NCBI GenBank assembly: GCA_949825025.1
Contig: OX463780.1
Location: 43,442,979-43,506,978, forward strand
DNA: 64,000 bases
Source: Siphlonurus alternatus
Lineage: Eukaryota > Arthropoda > Insecta > Ephemeroptera > Siphlonuridae
Direction of reading: 5' to 3'
In this document: positions 38,852 through 49,829 of the stretch, piece by piece
Layout: the number at the start of each line of letters is the position of its first letter
How positions within the stretch are numbered: position 1 is the stretch's first letter
Notes under the pieces: generated by a model
The model's input: only the letters and a program-made list of their open reading frames with translations
Database searches by the model: none
Told to the model about the DNA's origin: nothing
Made by a program: the position numbers and the translations under genes

Positions 38852-39220
38852 TAACACGGACCAGCTGATTGACGTAGTCTCATTTGATTAACATGTAAAC
38901 CTTAGTAACCTCATAAAAATTCTGATTTTTTTAAAAGACGTTCATTGGTATACCAAAAAGTTGCAGAAAAAAATTGCAAAACAAATGTATGAGGCGATTT
39001 TTTTAAATTAATTTTTTTTAGTTTAGCTCTCCATGGGAAGCACTATATGCTGAAAATTAAACTTAATTTAACAAAATCGGCTCGTAAAAATAGCTTGAAA
39101 AATTTTCTGCAACTTTTTGGTGCTAAGACCTGTCTTTAAAAAAAAATCGGAATTTTTATGAGGTTGCTAAGGTTTACATGTTAATCAAGTGGGACTACGT
39201 CAATCAGCTGATCCGTGTTA
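38852..39220. mobile_element. 369-bp TA-flanked foldback, mariner-like MITE
   Basis: TAACACGGACCAGCTGATTG at the left end pairs with CAATCAGCTGATCCGTGTTA at the right end. Complementarity continues about 80 bp inward (CATGTAAACCTTAG, CCTCATAAAAATTC) and again around AAAAAGTTGCAGAAAA. Both ends carry TA, fitting a Tc1/mariner target. No transposase. Confidence 0.88.
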
Positions 39221-39574
39221 CCTTACCTTTAATAGAAAAATAATTGTTGTTAAATGTGCCATAAAATGATTTCAGTAACTGCATAAGGCTACATACAATA
39301 TAGTCATATATACTGATAATTTAAACTGTATAATTACATGTAAGATTTTTGTATAATTTTTATACCATGCGTGGATACTTAACAGTCTCTAAAATTATTA
39401 AATTTAAAGTTGTATTACTTGACTCGAAAAATGAATTTATAATCTGTTTTTATATTTTGCTCGAATAGCTTAATTTTTATTAAATTTATTTTGCAGTAAG
39501 TATTATACTTCATAGATTATGTTCTATATAATGAAAAAGCCATGGTCAATAATATAAAATATATACATAGTAAA
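39221..39574. other. AT-rich spacer between two foldbacks
   Basis: A/T-rich sequence with no recognised feature. Confidence 0.55.
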
Positions 39575-40040
39575 ATTAGGTTGCTGCATGCCATTTTTTT
39601 AGTAGTTTAATTGAAAGAGGAGGTTGAGAAATGCACCTATGAATTTTATGTGATTTTTTTTAGTACTGCATCATACCTAAAATAGAGATGATAAGAGGTC
39701 ACGTGACCTGGAGGCTTTGTCCGCAACGCCTATGACGTCATTACATTCTTTGGTTCAACTATATAATGCTTGTAAACAACCGCGTTGCTATGGAAACAAA
39801 TAATAATTTTTAATAAACAAGCAACAATGCAATAATTGTTTACATGTGTTATATAGATAAACCAAAGAATGTAATGACGTCATAGGCGTTTCGGAAGGCG
39901 CCTCCAGGTCACGTGACCTCTTATCATCTCCATTTTAGGTATGATGCAGTAATAAAAAAAATCGCATAAAATTCATAGGTGCATTTCTCAACCTCATCTT
40001 TCGATTGAGCTACTAAAAAAATGGCATGCAGCAACCTAAT
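39575..40040. mobile_element. 466-bp foldback with conserved CRE/E-box core
   Basis: ATTAGGTTGCTGCATGCCAT at the left end is mirrored by ATGGCATGCAGCAACCTAAT at the right. The arms run about 200 bp with high identity. Each arm has the dyad AGGTCACGTGACCT (39696-39709, 39906-39919) and TGACGTCA (39733-39740, 39875-39882). The central loop holds GTTGCTATGGAAAC (39784-39797), which fits the RFX X-box. No coding capacity. Confidence 0.92.
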
Positions 40041-40049
40041 TACTATATT

Positions 40050-40268
40050 ATTTATTCAGTGTATGTACTCCAGAAGAACATTTCTTGCTAGTTAGTTCCG
40101 GGCGCACTTGTCCCCAGCGTGCACCCTCGCTGCGTACCAACTTCCTTCCTGTCAGCCCCCAGTTATATAAGGAGTGTCTTGGCTCGCTGCTTGCCACCCC
40201 CCAGTCGCTCGCGGCCCTTCAAGTGACAGTGACGTATCGCTGTGACGAGCAACCGCAGCCACAAGACC
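40050..40268 (+). promoter_or_regulatory. GC-rich TATA promoter-like block
   Basis: Starts just after the foldback. GC-rich sequence surrounds TATATAA at 40164-40170 (AGTTATATAAGGAG). CAGTCGC near 40202 and CCGCAGCC near 40255 follow. The first ATG downstream is at 40269 in ACCATGG context. Together these fit a TATA promoter with a leader of about 75 nt. No initiator at the ideal spacing was found. Confidence 0.35.
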
Positions 40269-40364
40269 ATGGCTCCGTGGAGACGAATTTACATGAGCAA
40301 CGGAACGGCACACAACGTAAAAAAAATATATAGCAGCCATTTTGTAATGATAGAAACAAATTAA
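40269..40364 (+). other. 31-codon ORF with optimal Kozak (unproven)
   Basis: The ATG at 40269 lies in GACCATGGC, the optimal vertebrate/arthropod-like start context, and opens 31 codons to TAA at 40362-40364. The peptide begins MAPWRRIYMSNGTAHN; just after that point GTAAAA at 40316 could act as a splice donor, making this a first coding exon. No family recognised; chance remains likely. Confidence 0.15.
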
Positions 40365-40454
40365 ATGAAAATATTAAGAAGATGGGGTAATTTTGTTGCA
40401 AGTGTTGACTGATTTAATTTGGCAACAAAGTAGATGAAATGACAATGACTATTA

Positions 40455-40660
40455 TAGGGGGGTCGCACACTGCCCACATCGTATCGCATCGTATGAATTC
40501 GTTTGATGAAAATTTAGAACCGGTTCTATAATGAGAAACGTACGATCCCATGTGATACGAAACGAAGCTGTGTGCATGTGTATTACACCTGATCGCATAG
40601 GCTATTAATTTTTTTATCATACGATGCGATATCATGCGATTCTGTATGAGAAAGACCTTA
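40455..40660. mobile_element. 206-bp diverged inverted-repeat element
   Basis: The left side TAGGGGGGTCGCACACTG...TATCGCATCGTATGA and the right side TCATACGATGCGATA...AAAGACCTTA are related in complement, with 15 identical bases (TATCGCATCGTATGA). The ends are less similar. Internal ATACGA words continue the pattern. No coding capacity; superfamily unknown. Confidence 0.55.
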
Positions 40661-40742
40661 CTGTATATCCCAATCCGTTTTGATGCTGAACAAATTGCCT
40701 AACTTTAGGGGTAGATGATACAGGACACTTTATCTCGACTTG

Positions 40743-40873
40743 AGTTGTCGCCTCGAAAAATTTCACATTTTGGTCTTGTTACTCTTGTTAATACCTTTGC
40801 CCCGTAAGAATAACACATGGCATGGTGATTAACAAGGCTGTAAGTGGGAAATTTTCCAAGACGACGCGTGTAC
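40743..40873. mobile_element. family C inverted-repeat element, copy 1
   Basis: The arms (GTCGCCTCGAAAAATTTC and GAAATTTTCCAAGACGAC, roughly complementary) enclose CTTGTTAATACC...GTGATTAACAAG. The central word CCCGTAAGAATAACACA (40801-40817) is identical in the copy at 58472-58597, while the arms differ more. The conserved centre with drifting arms is unusual for a MITE. Confidence 0.6.
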
Positions 40874-40960
40874 GTCAATGTTGAATCTGGGTGTGTACTG
40901 TGCATGTAAATATTAGAATAAAATAATGATTTCTGATGCTTGTAACAAGACGACTATGTG

Positions 40961-41120
40961 TGTTGTATTTACGTGAGCATCAAATGGAATACTTAGCAAA
41001 AAAATCTTTAACAGTTCTTCATTAAATTTCTACTATTGCTGCGTTCTCCAAAATGGCCGCCGTCATAGAATTTCTCAGAAATGCCACTCCAAAATAAATA
41101 TTCATGTAAACCTACCTTTA
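40961..41120. mobile_element. family D inverted-repeat element, copy 2 (degraded left end)
   Basis: The right end TATTCATGTAAACCTACCTT plus TA is the complement of the family D terminus seen at 36630. The left end GTATTTACGTGAGCATC is a weaker match. The interior includes CCAAAATGGCCGCCGTCAT (YY1/Pho-type AAAATGGC). Confidence 0.5.
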
Positions 41121-42166
41121 ATCACGGTGGTGACATGCTTCAAACAAACCAGCTGATTTCCACCATCTATACATGAACCTTTATAGAAATTTTATAAAAT
41201 ATAAGACATTAATCGTTTTACAGAAAACCATACCAGGTCTCTTTCATATAAGACCGTGACCAAAAATTGGGATAAAGATAGAAAGTTTTTAAATATATAT
41301 TTTTTTTATATGTATTATATTTTAAAATGGTAAGAAAAAATTGTTAGGTTAAAAAAGTGTGGGGGTTGAAGGTATTCATCTTCAGTGAGTAAGGGTGGTA
41401 TGCTTGCGCTTGAGTAACGAAGCGGAGCCGAAACTTCTTGCAAGAGATCTTTAGGGAGAAGCCGCTCCACCGCAGGAGCCATATAGAGAGATTTCTTCTT
41501 CTTCTTGTGTATGTGAAGTGAGTTATTATTAGAATATCTCTTGTGTGTCCTTTCATATATATATAGATAGGGGATATCTTTTTAAACTTCAAGTAGGAGT
41601 AGTATTTTACACCTGTTCATAACGTATTTCATTTGAGTTAAACAAAATTTATTGTATATTGAATATCATCTTCTTTTTTATTTATGAAATGTAATACTTT
41701 TCTTTTCTAGCAAAGATTTTATTAAATTTATTAAAATTTAATATCATTTAAAAGAAAGTTAAAATATTGTGTAATTTCCTTGTAAGTTTTAAGTTTCAAA
41801 AACTACATAGATTGCGCTTCAGCTATCAGTTATGAAAAGCTCTTGACAACTTCTCTGCAAATATTTTTTTGCATAGACAATTAAATATCTGACTTCAAAA
41901 AAATTTTCAAGAGTACAGATTAATTTGTAGTGAATCCTTCCTTTTTTTAAATTATTTGATTCAATATTTATAAAATTCATAACATAGTAAATAGAAGTTA
42001 TGAAAGATATTTTTTTAAACCTAATTTAGTAAAAAAATAAAAATATGTATTAAAATTTCATAAAAAAAAGTTTTTTTTTTTATATTTAATGTTCTTATAT
42101 AAAAGTAGTTTGTGGTTATTTTCCCAAAAGTGTTTCTCCACACCCTAACTTCCATATATATTATAT

Positions 42167-42170
<4 letters not shown>
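41121..42170. other. AT-rich spacer with balanced patch at 41370-41520
   Basis: The patch contains GAAGCGGAGCCGAAACTTC and GAAGCCGCTCCACCGCAG. The remainder is A/T-rich. Confidence 0.45.

Positions 42171-42228
<58 letters not shown>
42171..42228 (+). repeat. (CT)29 microsatellite
   Basis: A perfect CT array of 58 bp, lying 482 bp upstream of a (GA)n tract to which it is complementary. Confidence 0.98.
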
Positions 42229-42231
<3 letters not shown>

Positions 42232-42701
42232 GATCTAAAATGCTAGCGTTTTTCTTTTTCTACCATAACACGAACGTTGGCATGCTACTTGGATATAATG
42301 CATACAACCTATATTATATATGCTATGGTATAGCAAGCAAGCTTAGTAATCCCACACTCCCTTAGCCAATTTGCATTCACGCAAATAACTTTCTATATTC
42401 GTCGTATAGTCGTCGCGGTGGTAGATCTAACCCTCCTCCCCCCCTCCCCATGAAAATTATACCGCAACGGCAGCGCTTCTATAAAATATTTCTTCTCTCT
42501 GGTGGTACACACACACGGTGCTGAGGGAACAGCTGGGTTCTGCGTGTGCCAGCCTGCTTACCCATAGCAATGGTGGTGTGCTAAAAAAGAGAGAGAAGTG
42601 GCTTAAGAATTACGTTTTTCGATTCGGAAAATGACCACAGCAGTAGTAGCAGGCTGAGCTGAGCGGGGTATGTCCGTTCCCCTTTTGATCATTAATCGTC
42701 C

Positions 42702-42710
<9 letters not shown>
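42229..42710. other. balanced block between opposed CT and GA tracts
   Basis: Mixed sequence with GTCGTATAGTCGTCGCGGTG, CCTCCTCCCCCCCTCCCC and ACACACACACGGTGCTGAGG. No family-like frame. Confidence 0.4.
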
Positions 42711-42780
<70 letters not shown>

Positions 42781-42788
42781 GAGAGAGA
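42711..42788 (+). repeat. (GA)39 microsatellite, one interruption
   Basis: A GA array of 78 bp with a single GC interruption near 42768; preceded by GTGTGTGT. Confidence 0.97.
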
Positions 42789-43261
42789 CATCAGGCTGCT
42801 ATATAGAAGAGTTGTCGCACCACTAAGTGCGGCGCTTGCTACCCCCACAATCCCCTCCCCCTCCTTCCCCCAATCCTCCCTCTCTCCTCCTCCTCATCAG
42901 CTAACTGATTCAGCCTCCCTCTCTTCCTCTCTATACACCGGCGAGTAAGCGCTATTTATCACCCAGGATACAATAACAAAAACCGAGAGCTTGGCAAAAA
43001 CATTTAAAAATTCTCAATCACTCTCAGTACTTTAATATTTTTTTCAAATTTTTTTTATAAAATGTTCATAAAAATTAATAATATTTTTAATTATTATATG
43101 GAATATATAATATAAATAAAAAAGATATCATAGGGGGATGGTCATTAAAAAATATTAGTAATATATAATTCAAACGTTCTCAGCTGTGTATGAATGATGT
43201 AAAGGGAGATGTTGTAAAAGTATCATTAATAATATTGAGTAATAAAAAATGAAGACTGTAA
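42789..43261. other. pyrimidine-rich balanced block then spacer
   Basis: 42830-42950 is C/T-rich (CCTCCTTCCCCCAATCCTCC). After about 42970 it becomes A/T-rich. No gene. Confidence 0.45.
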
Positions 43262-43719
43262 TTTAAGGTATAACCTGAGAATTTGTCTGTCAAGGTCAAG
43301 AGGCGTGGCTATAGTGGCAACACTGTTTGCATTGGAATACGCATAAATTTTTAGGAGGGGGTGGTGACATCAGTCCTTGAGAACGTTGCCACATTTCTCA
43401 TCAAATATAGGAAACGATCATCGCCACGGTTCAAAATATATGACAACAATTCATAAAAATAGTCTAAAAAATTAGGTTTTAGTAAAAAAAAAATAAAAGA
43501 ATCTGTTGGGGAGTTTTTTTGCAATGCTAATTAACAAATTTAACATTGGAAGGATACAAAATTCTCATTTAAATAAATTAATTATAATTAAACCAACGGT
43601 TAAAAAATTCCGAAAAAATTCAGAGCTACTTTGACGATTGTTGTGAGTCCACAAAATTAATTTGAAGAAAATCTGTTGTAGCGAATTTTTCGTCCAAATT
43701 TCTCAGGTTAAGCCTTAAA
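43262..43719. mobile_element. 458-bp inverted-repeat element
   Basis: TTTAAGGTATAACCTGAGAA at the left end is matched in complement by TTCTCAGGTTAAGCCTTAAA at the right end (18 of 20). The interior is not a foldback and includes AGGCGTGGCTATAGTGGC. No coding capacity. The target duplication is ambiguous. Confidence 0.65.
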
Positions 43720-44162
43720 GTGTTTCATTACTACACCCAACTATATTTATAAATAAAGAACATTTCAATTCCCCTGATTCAAAATGTTGATTATGCCATA
43801 ACAATTACATATGTTACATTCTAAATAATTCATTAAATTTTCATCATCAATTAAAACAGCAAATAAATTATAATAATAATAATAATAATAATAATATTTG
43901 TTTATTGGGTTAAGTAATACAAAAGAATGGGGGGAAAGACATGAAAAAAAAAAAAACAAAAAAAACAACAAAACAAGAGATGACTTAAGAGCAAAAATAA
44001 ATAAATACATAATATAAAAAAAATATATATATGAATACATAACCCAAACGGTGGTATGAAAAAGGTATAAAAATAAAACCCATGCATAATTAATATATGA
44101 TCAACCACCAATAATTATCAGATAATAAACTACATCGTCAACATTAAAAATTAAAAATCAAT
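43720..44162. other. AT-rich spacer with (TAA)8
   Basis: A TAA trinucleotide array lies at 43871-43895 and an A-rich stretch at 43943-43976. No gene. Confidence 0.6.
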
Positions 44163-44580
44163 TATAATTTTAACAATAGACAATAATGGTTGCATTTTTT
44201 TATTTCATAATTAGAAAATATACATAAAATTAATTCTTTTCTGAATTTTTTCATATTTTTTGGAGTGCGGGAACTAATTTTTAAAAAATATTTAAAATAT
44301 CTGAATTAGGGTGGTACATCTGATGGGACAACCGTGACGTCATCAATAGCCAATCACAGGAACCGTGATGTCATCAATAGTCAATCACAGCACGACAAAT
44401 GACGTCACGGTTGTCCCATCAGGTGTACCACCCTAATTCAGAGATTTTAAATATTTTTTTAAAATTAGTTCCCGCACTCCAAAAAATCTGAAAAAATTTA
44501 GAAAAGCATAATTTTAGGTATATTTTCTAATTATGAAATAAAAAATTGCAACCATTATTGTCTATTGTAGGTTAATTATA
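44163..44580. mobile_element. 418-bp foldback element, family A member 3
   Basis: CAATAGACAATAATGGTTGC near the left end is mirrored by GCAACCATTATTGTCTATTG at the right, and complementarity continues nearly to the centre. The core holds two tandem 31-bp copies of AACCGTGA(C/T)GTCATCAAT... and TGACGTCA at 44335-44342 and 44400-44407. The subterminal module with CTGAATTTTTTCA and GAACTAATTTTTAAAAAATA is shared with the elements at 9724 and 44616. Confidence 0.92.
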
Positions 44581-44615
44581 AAAATATCTTAATTTTACAT
44601 TTATTAAATTTTAAA

Positions 44616-44965
44616 AGCACTTCAATGGACAACATACATGAAAAAATTTTATTACAGAAATGAATAGAGGGTACCAAATTATGCTACTCTGAATTTTTTT
44701 CAGATTTTTTTGAGACCCGGAACTATTTTTTAATAATTATTGAAAGTCCTGTGATTTCAGTTGGCACCCCTGATGCCTTAATAAAAAGGATAGAGACTGG
44801 ACGCCTATTGACGCCTCCAGGGGGCGTGGCCGCACATTTAATAATTATTTAAAAATAGTTCTGGATCTCAAAAAAATCTGAAAAAATTCAGAGTAGCATA
44901 ATTTGGTACCCTCTATTCATTTCTGCAATATTTTTTTTTCATGTATGTTGTCCATTAAGTGTGCT
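44616..44965. mobile_element. 350-bp foldback element, family A member 2
   Basis: AGCACTTCAATGGACAACAT at the left is mirrored by ATGTTGTCCATTAAGTGTGCT at the right. Inward come GAATAGAGGGTACCAAATTA and CTGAATTTTTTTCAG, shared with the 9724 copy. The core reads GCCTTAATAAAAAGGATAGA then GACGCCTCCAGGGGGCGTGG. The first of these matches the 9724 core in reverse orientation. It lies only 35 bp from the preceding foldback. Confidence 0.9.
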
Positions 44966-45299
44966 GGAAAATGCCAGGAACAGATGGAAAAAAGTGTTTC
45001 CGCCTATTGAATTTATTTACATCATATTATATTGCATTTCTCAGTTTTATAATAATATAATAATAATTAGTATCTGTAATTTAATTTTTTCTCCTTAATT
45101 ATTTTATTTTTATTGACTAAATTTGAACGCACATTGTTTTTAGATTAACAATATAGTATACAATAATCTTATAATTAATATGGCTGCTTATTTTTGTAAT
45201 ACAACGAATGTAAATAATCACAAGAGAAATAAAACACAAATTACTATGAAATTAATGATAGGGATTGACGAAAGAGTTAATCCAGAAAGTTATACTTTG
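44966..45299. other. AT-rich spacer
   Basis: Nothing recognised. Confidence 0.55.
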
Positions 45300-45610
45300 T
45301 GAATCGCACTCATTCCAGTTTGTTTGAACATGTCAGTATATAGAGATATACAATTTGGCATTAGCAATTATCTATGTAGATTTGTCAGTGTGATTGTCCG
45401 GTCGTAGCATCATCAGTGCTGCCACATATAACAAACACTGTGGGGTTAAGCGACGTCTGGACGCTCCTCCTTTTGTAATTAATAGCCACCAGGTCACGTG
45501 GCTCGCGGTGGACAAATGGAGAACGTGACGTCATTGGTGAACCAAAACCTGTCACAAGTTTGACCGTCCCATTATGTCAGAATTTATGTCAAGTGAGATA
45601 TCATTCCAAT
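45300..45610. promoter_or_regulatory. balanced block with E-box and CRE-CCAAT word
   Basis: CCACCAGGTCACGTGGCTCG (45487-45506) is followed by TGACGTCATTGGTGAAC (45526-45542), identical over 17 bases to 12800-12816. Upstream are GTCCGGTCGTAGCATCATC and GTTAAGCGACGTCTGGACG. Enhancer or promoter role inferred. Confidence 0.4.
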
Positions 45611-45862
45611 AAGACTAAATTTTAATTACAGAATTTGAGTTATCTATGTGGATGAAGTTGTTAACATATAAGATGTATTGATTTACCGTAACATGTGTTT
45701 TTTTACTACGTTAATTCATAAATAAAATTACTATGATATTTTATATATGTTTAATTTAATTCAAAAGAACTTTTATTAGAAAAATCATATTATATGAATA
45801 TATACATAAAGTTTGGGCTTAAGAGAAGTTTAATTTAAGTAAATGTATAATACAACTTTATG
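45611..45862. other. AT-rich spacer
   Basis: Nothing recognised. Confidence 0.55.
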
Positions 45863-46008
45863 GTATGCAACTCTTTTGACTCATGTTGAAGGGGTTGCCA
45901 ACTTTTTAGGGGGTTGTTTTTCATATATGGCTGATCTCAAAATCAGCCGAAAAACAACCCCCTAAAAAGTTGTCAACCCCTTTAACATGAGTCGAAAGAG
46001 TTGCATAC
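45863..46008. mobile_element. 146-bp near-perfect foldback
   Basis: GTATGCAACTCTTT(T/C)GACT... at the left pairs with ...AGTCGAAAGAGTTGCATAC at the right, through AAGGGGTTG and AACTTTTTAGGGGGTTGTTT. Only a handful of mismatches and one short insertion near the loop separate the arms, so it is young. If transcribed it would form a hairpin of about 65 bp. Confidence 0.93.
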
Positions 46009-47030
46009 ATTTTAGGAGTTATCTCTATGATGTTTATCTAGAGGTCAGCTGCTGTATACGACAAAGCGGAAGTGGCATGGGTGATGTTTCAACAATGATG
46101 TGAGCACCACCACAACGGAGCCTATTCTGGTCCGGCACCACAGCGATGGGTGACACGCGACAACTGTGATGGCGGTGGCTGCAGAACAAGCTCCGATATA
46201 ACAGCCATGTGTCCGTCGCATCACCGTAACGCCACCCAGCTTATTTTCAGTTCAGCACACACATACAAAAGGTTATATATAGGATGACATAAGTTTAGAA
46301 AGATACTCTCTCTCGTTCTATCTCTACACAAGAGAGAACATTTTGTGTGTATACTTGAGTCCTTTCTAAAATAAATAATTTATACTCTAAAAAATCATTC
46401 AAATAATTTTTTAGCAAATAAACTATCACTTAAGAATTTTTAAAATAAACAATAACAAAATAAATACATATGTATTATTGTTTTTCTCCTTTCTTTTACA
46501 AAATGATTTAAATACTGTATAATATAAATATTGCAACATAATTGTCAAAATAGTTAGAAAACATTAGAATGATTAATAGTTTAAAAAAAAAAATTAAAAG
46601 TCACCATAGAAAAATATATATAACATTTATAAATAACAATACAAAAAATAAATCTTGCGTGCAATGTATCTATTTCATGTTTTTGGCGGTTTCAAGTTCA
46701 GAATTAATGTTTTAAAAAGCAAAAGTGTCAACGTTTACATCAGCTGTTTAGAAGTTTGTCTCAGTAACAGTCAATGTCTTGTAGTGACATCACATCAGTT
46801 ACTTATAATAAGACATGCTGTATATGTAACATTTTATATTTATGAAAGTATGATTTACACTATTATCAACATGTTACAAAAACTAAGTACACATATAATA
46901 TACATAACTTAATTACCCTTCGATATATTATGTTACAACATTGTATATATAATTTTTCAGTAGAAAGGCAAACCTTCAAGTGTATTTAGAGCCTAAAAAA
47001 AAAAAAAAAAAATCAGCATGCATGATGGCC
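46009..47030. other. spacer with balanced block at 46030-46270
   Basis: The block includes GCGGAAGTGGCATGGGTGAT, CCGGCACCACAGCGATGGGT and GGCGGTGGCTGCAG. A minus-strand frame is open about 65 codons across it, with an ATG giving 58 residues, but it has no family character. The rest is A/T-rich, with an A run near 46997. Confidence 0.4.
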
Positions 47031-47670
47031 TCGTGTTTAGTAGAGCACTAGATAGTATAGGCATAAGGAGAAGACCCAAGAGAGAGAGAGAGAGCTTGAT
47101 TTATTGTAACTGCTTTGGATGAAAGCAATGATGGCCTTCTCAAAGCTGCTTGGTTGACACTGCAAAAATATACAAACACCCAAGGAGAAGTATGAGGATG
47201 AAGCTACACAAAGTTAAATAATAAAATAAGGTAATACAAATTAGAAATACCCCAATAAAAATAGTATTATTTCAATATTAAATCACATAAATTGCAATGT
47301 TAATCCATTTTAATATCTAAGAATTGTTGAATGTTAGGTAATTGGTGATAAAATGTGATATTTACGTTACCTTTTAATAAAATTACTTTGGAATTTAGTT
47401 GGTTTGGTAAAGCTGATGGCGTATAACTAGAAGAAGAAGAGGCCCACCACCACTACCGTAAGCTTTTCCTACTGCAGCAACGTTTGTGTTTGTGTGTCAT
47501 GTAAACTGCTCCTCTTCTCATCCTGCTCTACGCTATATTATAGCAGCTACACACTCTCAGCATGCAAGAACACTTTTCTCCTTCTATCCCATATTTCGCT
47601 TCACAGTGTATTTTCTCTCTCTACACACAGTTTTTTTTTTCTTCTAGCTTACTCTCTAAGCATCATTTTT
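47031..47670. other. weakly balanced region with short GA tract
   Basis: (GA)7 lies near 47081. CTTTGGATGAAAGCAATG and CTACTGCAGCAACGTTTG are complex words. Pyrimidine-rich frames at 47494-47750 are Ser/Phe-rich and not protein-like. Confidence 0.35.
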
Positions 47671-48033
47671 TTATTTTTAAAGGTTGTACTCAAATATTTA
47701 TTTATTTGTCAGACCACCAACTAAGATTGCTGCTCATGGAATGTTTTTAAACTCAGCTGGAGAGAGAAAGAGAAAAAAAAAAAAATCCAAAGTTTACTCT
47801 TAATATGTATTTTTATTTTGACTTGGGTGTTTGACCTTCAATTTTTTTTGTATGTAATGTTTATATAAATTTTGCAAATAATAAAAATGTATGAGTTTAA
47901 TATTACATGCAGACTTAAAGTTTAAGAGAAGACTAATTAATTTACTAATAAAAATTAATTACACCCAAAAATGAAAATTAAATAACTACCATGATACAAT
48001 GTGCCATGGCATTTCGTATGTTGTTTGAAGCAT
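47671..48033. other. AT-rich spacer
   Basis: Nothing recognised. Confidence 0.55.
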
Positions 48034-48159
48034 TAGGTCTGTTCGTAAATACACAATCAGAAAGAATCGATTATTTGTGATGAACCTTATGTTATTATGT
48101 ACAGAAGGTTCATCTCATATAATCGATTCTTTTTTATTGTGTATTTACGAACATACCTA
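48034..48159. mobile_element. 126-bp TA-flanked foldback, mariner-like MITE
   Basis: TAGGTCTGTTCGTAAATACA pairs with TGTATTTACGAACATACCTA allowing for two differences, and complementarity continues through AGAATCGATTA to a loop near 48095. TA at both ends fits a Tc1/mariner target. No coding capacity. Confidence 0.9.
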
Positions 48160-48889
48160 TTGTAAATTGGTGAGATGATTCTGAAAATTTAGGTAAAATT
48201 TATTTCTAAATTTAAATCACAATTACCCTAACTTCATTTCAAAGTAAGCTTCATTTTTATCAGTTGGTTATCAGCAATAATACGAGGTAAAGGTAAAAAG
48301 ATAAAGGTAAAAAGGTGATGCAAAGCAACTACTAATGTTGTTATTTTTTTTTTATCTTTATACTTTGTATGGAAAAGACACCAAATTAACAAATATTACA
48401 AGAATAAATTATGCATAAGACCTTTCAGTTCTAAAATTCTCAGGTGGAAATTTATAATTCAATAAAAAAATCAGTAAAATTAAATTTTACAGTTGGATGG
48501 TATTGTATTTCAAATTAGATCTCTAAAAATTTATAATAAATTTCCAATATCATTGCAGTTAATGTATATAAAATATATTGACTAAAATGTAATACGTTTT
48601 ATTTTTCACCTGTAATATGCTATTTCTTACCTATATAGTGACAGAATATAACTAGTTTTTTTAAATTTTGAATGGTTAGTTACCGGAAACTTAAATTTTA
48701 TACGGTTCAAACTATACATGATATACCGGAAAATCAAATGTTATACGTTGAGAAATTGAGTTAAGGCTTGACAATCAAAATTTCTCAGGGTCATATATAA
48801 TATACCATCTGTGGTATATAATATAAGACTATATACAGTATTATATAAAAAAGTAAGTTACTAGATGTAAGAAAGGTAATTAAAAAAGT
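48160..48889. other. AT-rich spacer with weak tandem similarity near 48680-48760
   Basis: TACCGGAAA...TTATACG occurs at 48681 and again at 48724 with differences, a possible old 43-bp duplication. No gene. Confidence 0.4.
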
Positions 48890-49440
48890 TGAAGAAGAAG
48901 AAGAACTCTATCGTATAATAAGTAAAGCTATAAGGTGCTACAATATAATGGTATCCCTGGATGCTGCATGTAGGGTGGTCCATTGTAATCTTTAGAGAGC
49001 ACGAGCCGTGACATGAAGCTATAATAGAAGCCACGTAATAGTCTATCGCGACATAACACAATTAACTTAGAGGGAGCGTGAACCAACTCCTTGTTACATA
49101 CCACACAAAAAATATACTTCATTTTCTTAAATAATTTTGCGTAAAAATGACTTAGCAGGTGTTACTTTTTTTTTTTAATATACCATCAAATTTTCAACAC
49201 TTCCTCGATATATTATATGATAATTATTAGAATATTTATCAGTTAAATATAGGTGCTGATATTTTTTTTTACGAGTCCACTGAAGGTTTAAGTGATGCCT
49301 AAAACGAAGTGACAGGGCTTGGAAGATAAAAACCAGAGGAGAGCTGCAGAGATTATTTGGCAGTAGGCAATGAGACTGTTAGGTGACATGTTGCCTACAC
49401 ATATGATACTTTCAGACACCTGCGAAAAGATATGTCAAAT
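48890..49440. other. balanced patches at 48935-49100 and 49265-49430
   Basis: Contain CCCTGGATGCTGCATGTAGG and GCCTAAAACGAAGTGACAGG. No coding or RNA support. Confidence 0.35.
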
Positions 49441-49829
49441 TAAAAATGTAAATACACCTTGTTAGTATCATAAACAAATTATATAATTAAGAAATTAATC
49501 ATTAATTTATATTGGCTGTATATATTGGTTTTCTTTACGAAAAATGGATAATTCAATAATCCCTTGATACAATTTAAGAATTACAACATTAAACTAAAAC
49601 CAATTTTATCTATTTTTTATATAAGTAATAATATGAAAGAAAATAGGGCTAACATAAATACATTTAATGATCTGCAAAATGTACTTATTTTAATTATTTA
49701 CCTTATACGAATTTTAGAATTTTTTTATCATTAATATTATATAATAATCATGATCCAATAAGACTAATTTTTTTTCTAATTTATTTTAGTCATAAATTGT
49801 TGTATGTTATTGCAGTATATAAGATGTAA
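49441..49829. other. AT-rich spacer
   Basis: Nothing recognised. Confidence 0.55.

Noticed and set aside
46058..46250. 58-residue minus-strand ATG frame in a GC-elevated block
   Set aside because: No family character, no promoter or splice context; high G+C lowers stop frequency.
48661..48790. Possible extra copy of the 43262 element (TTGAGAAATTGAGTTAAGGC near 48749)
   Set aside because: Only a partial match to the terminal repeat, with no second end in the expected position.
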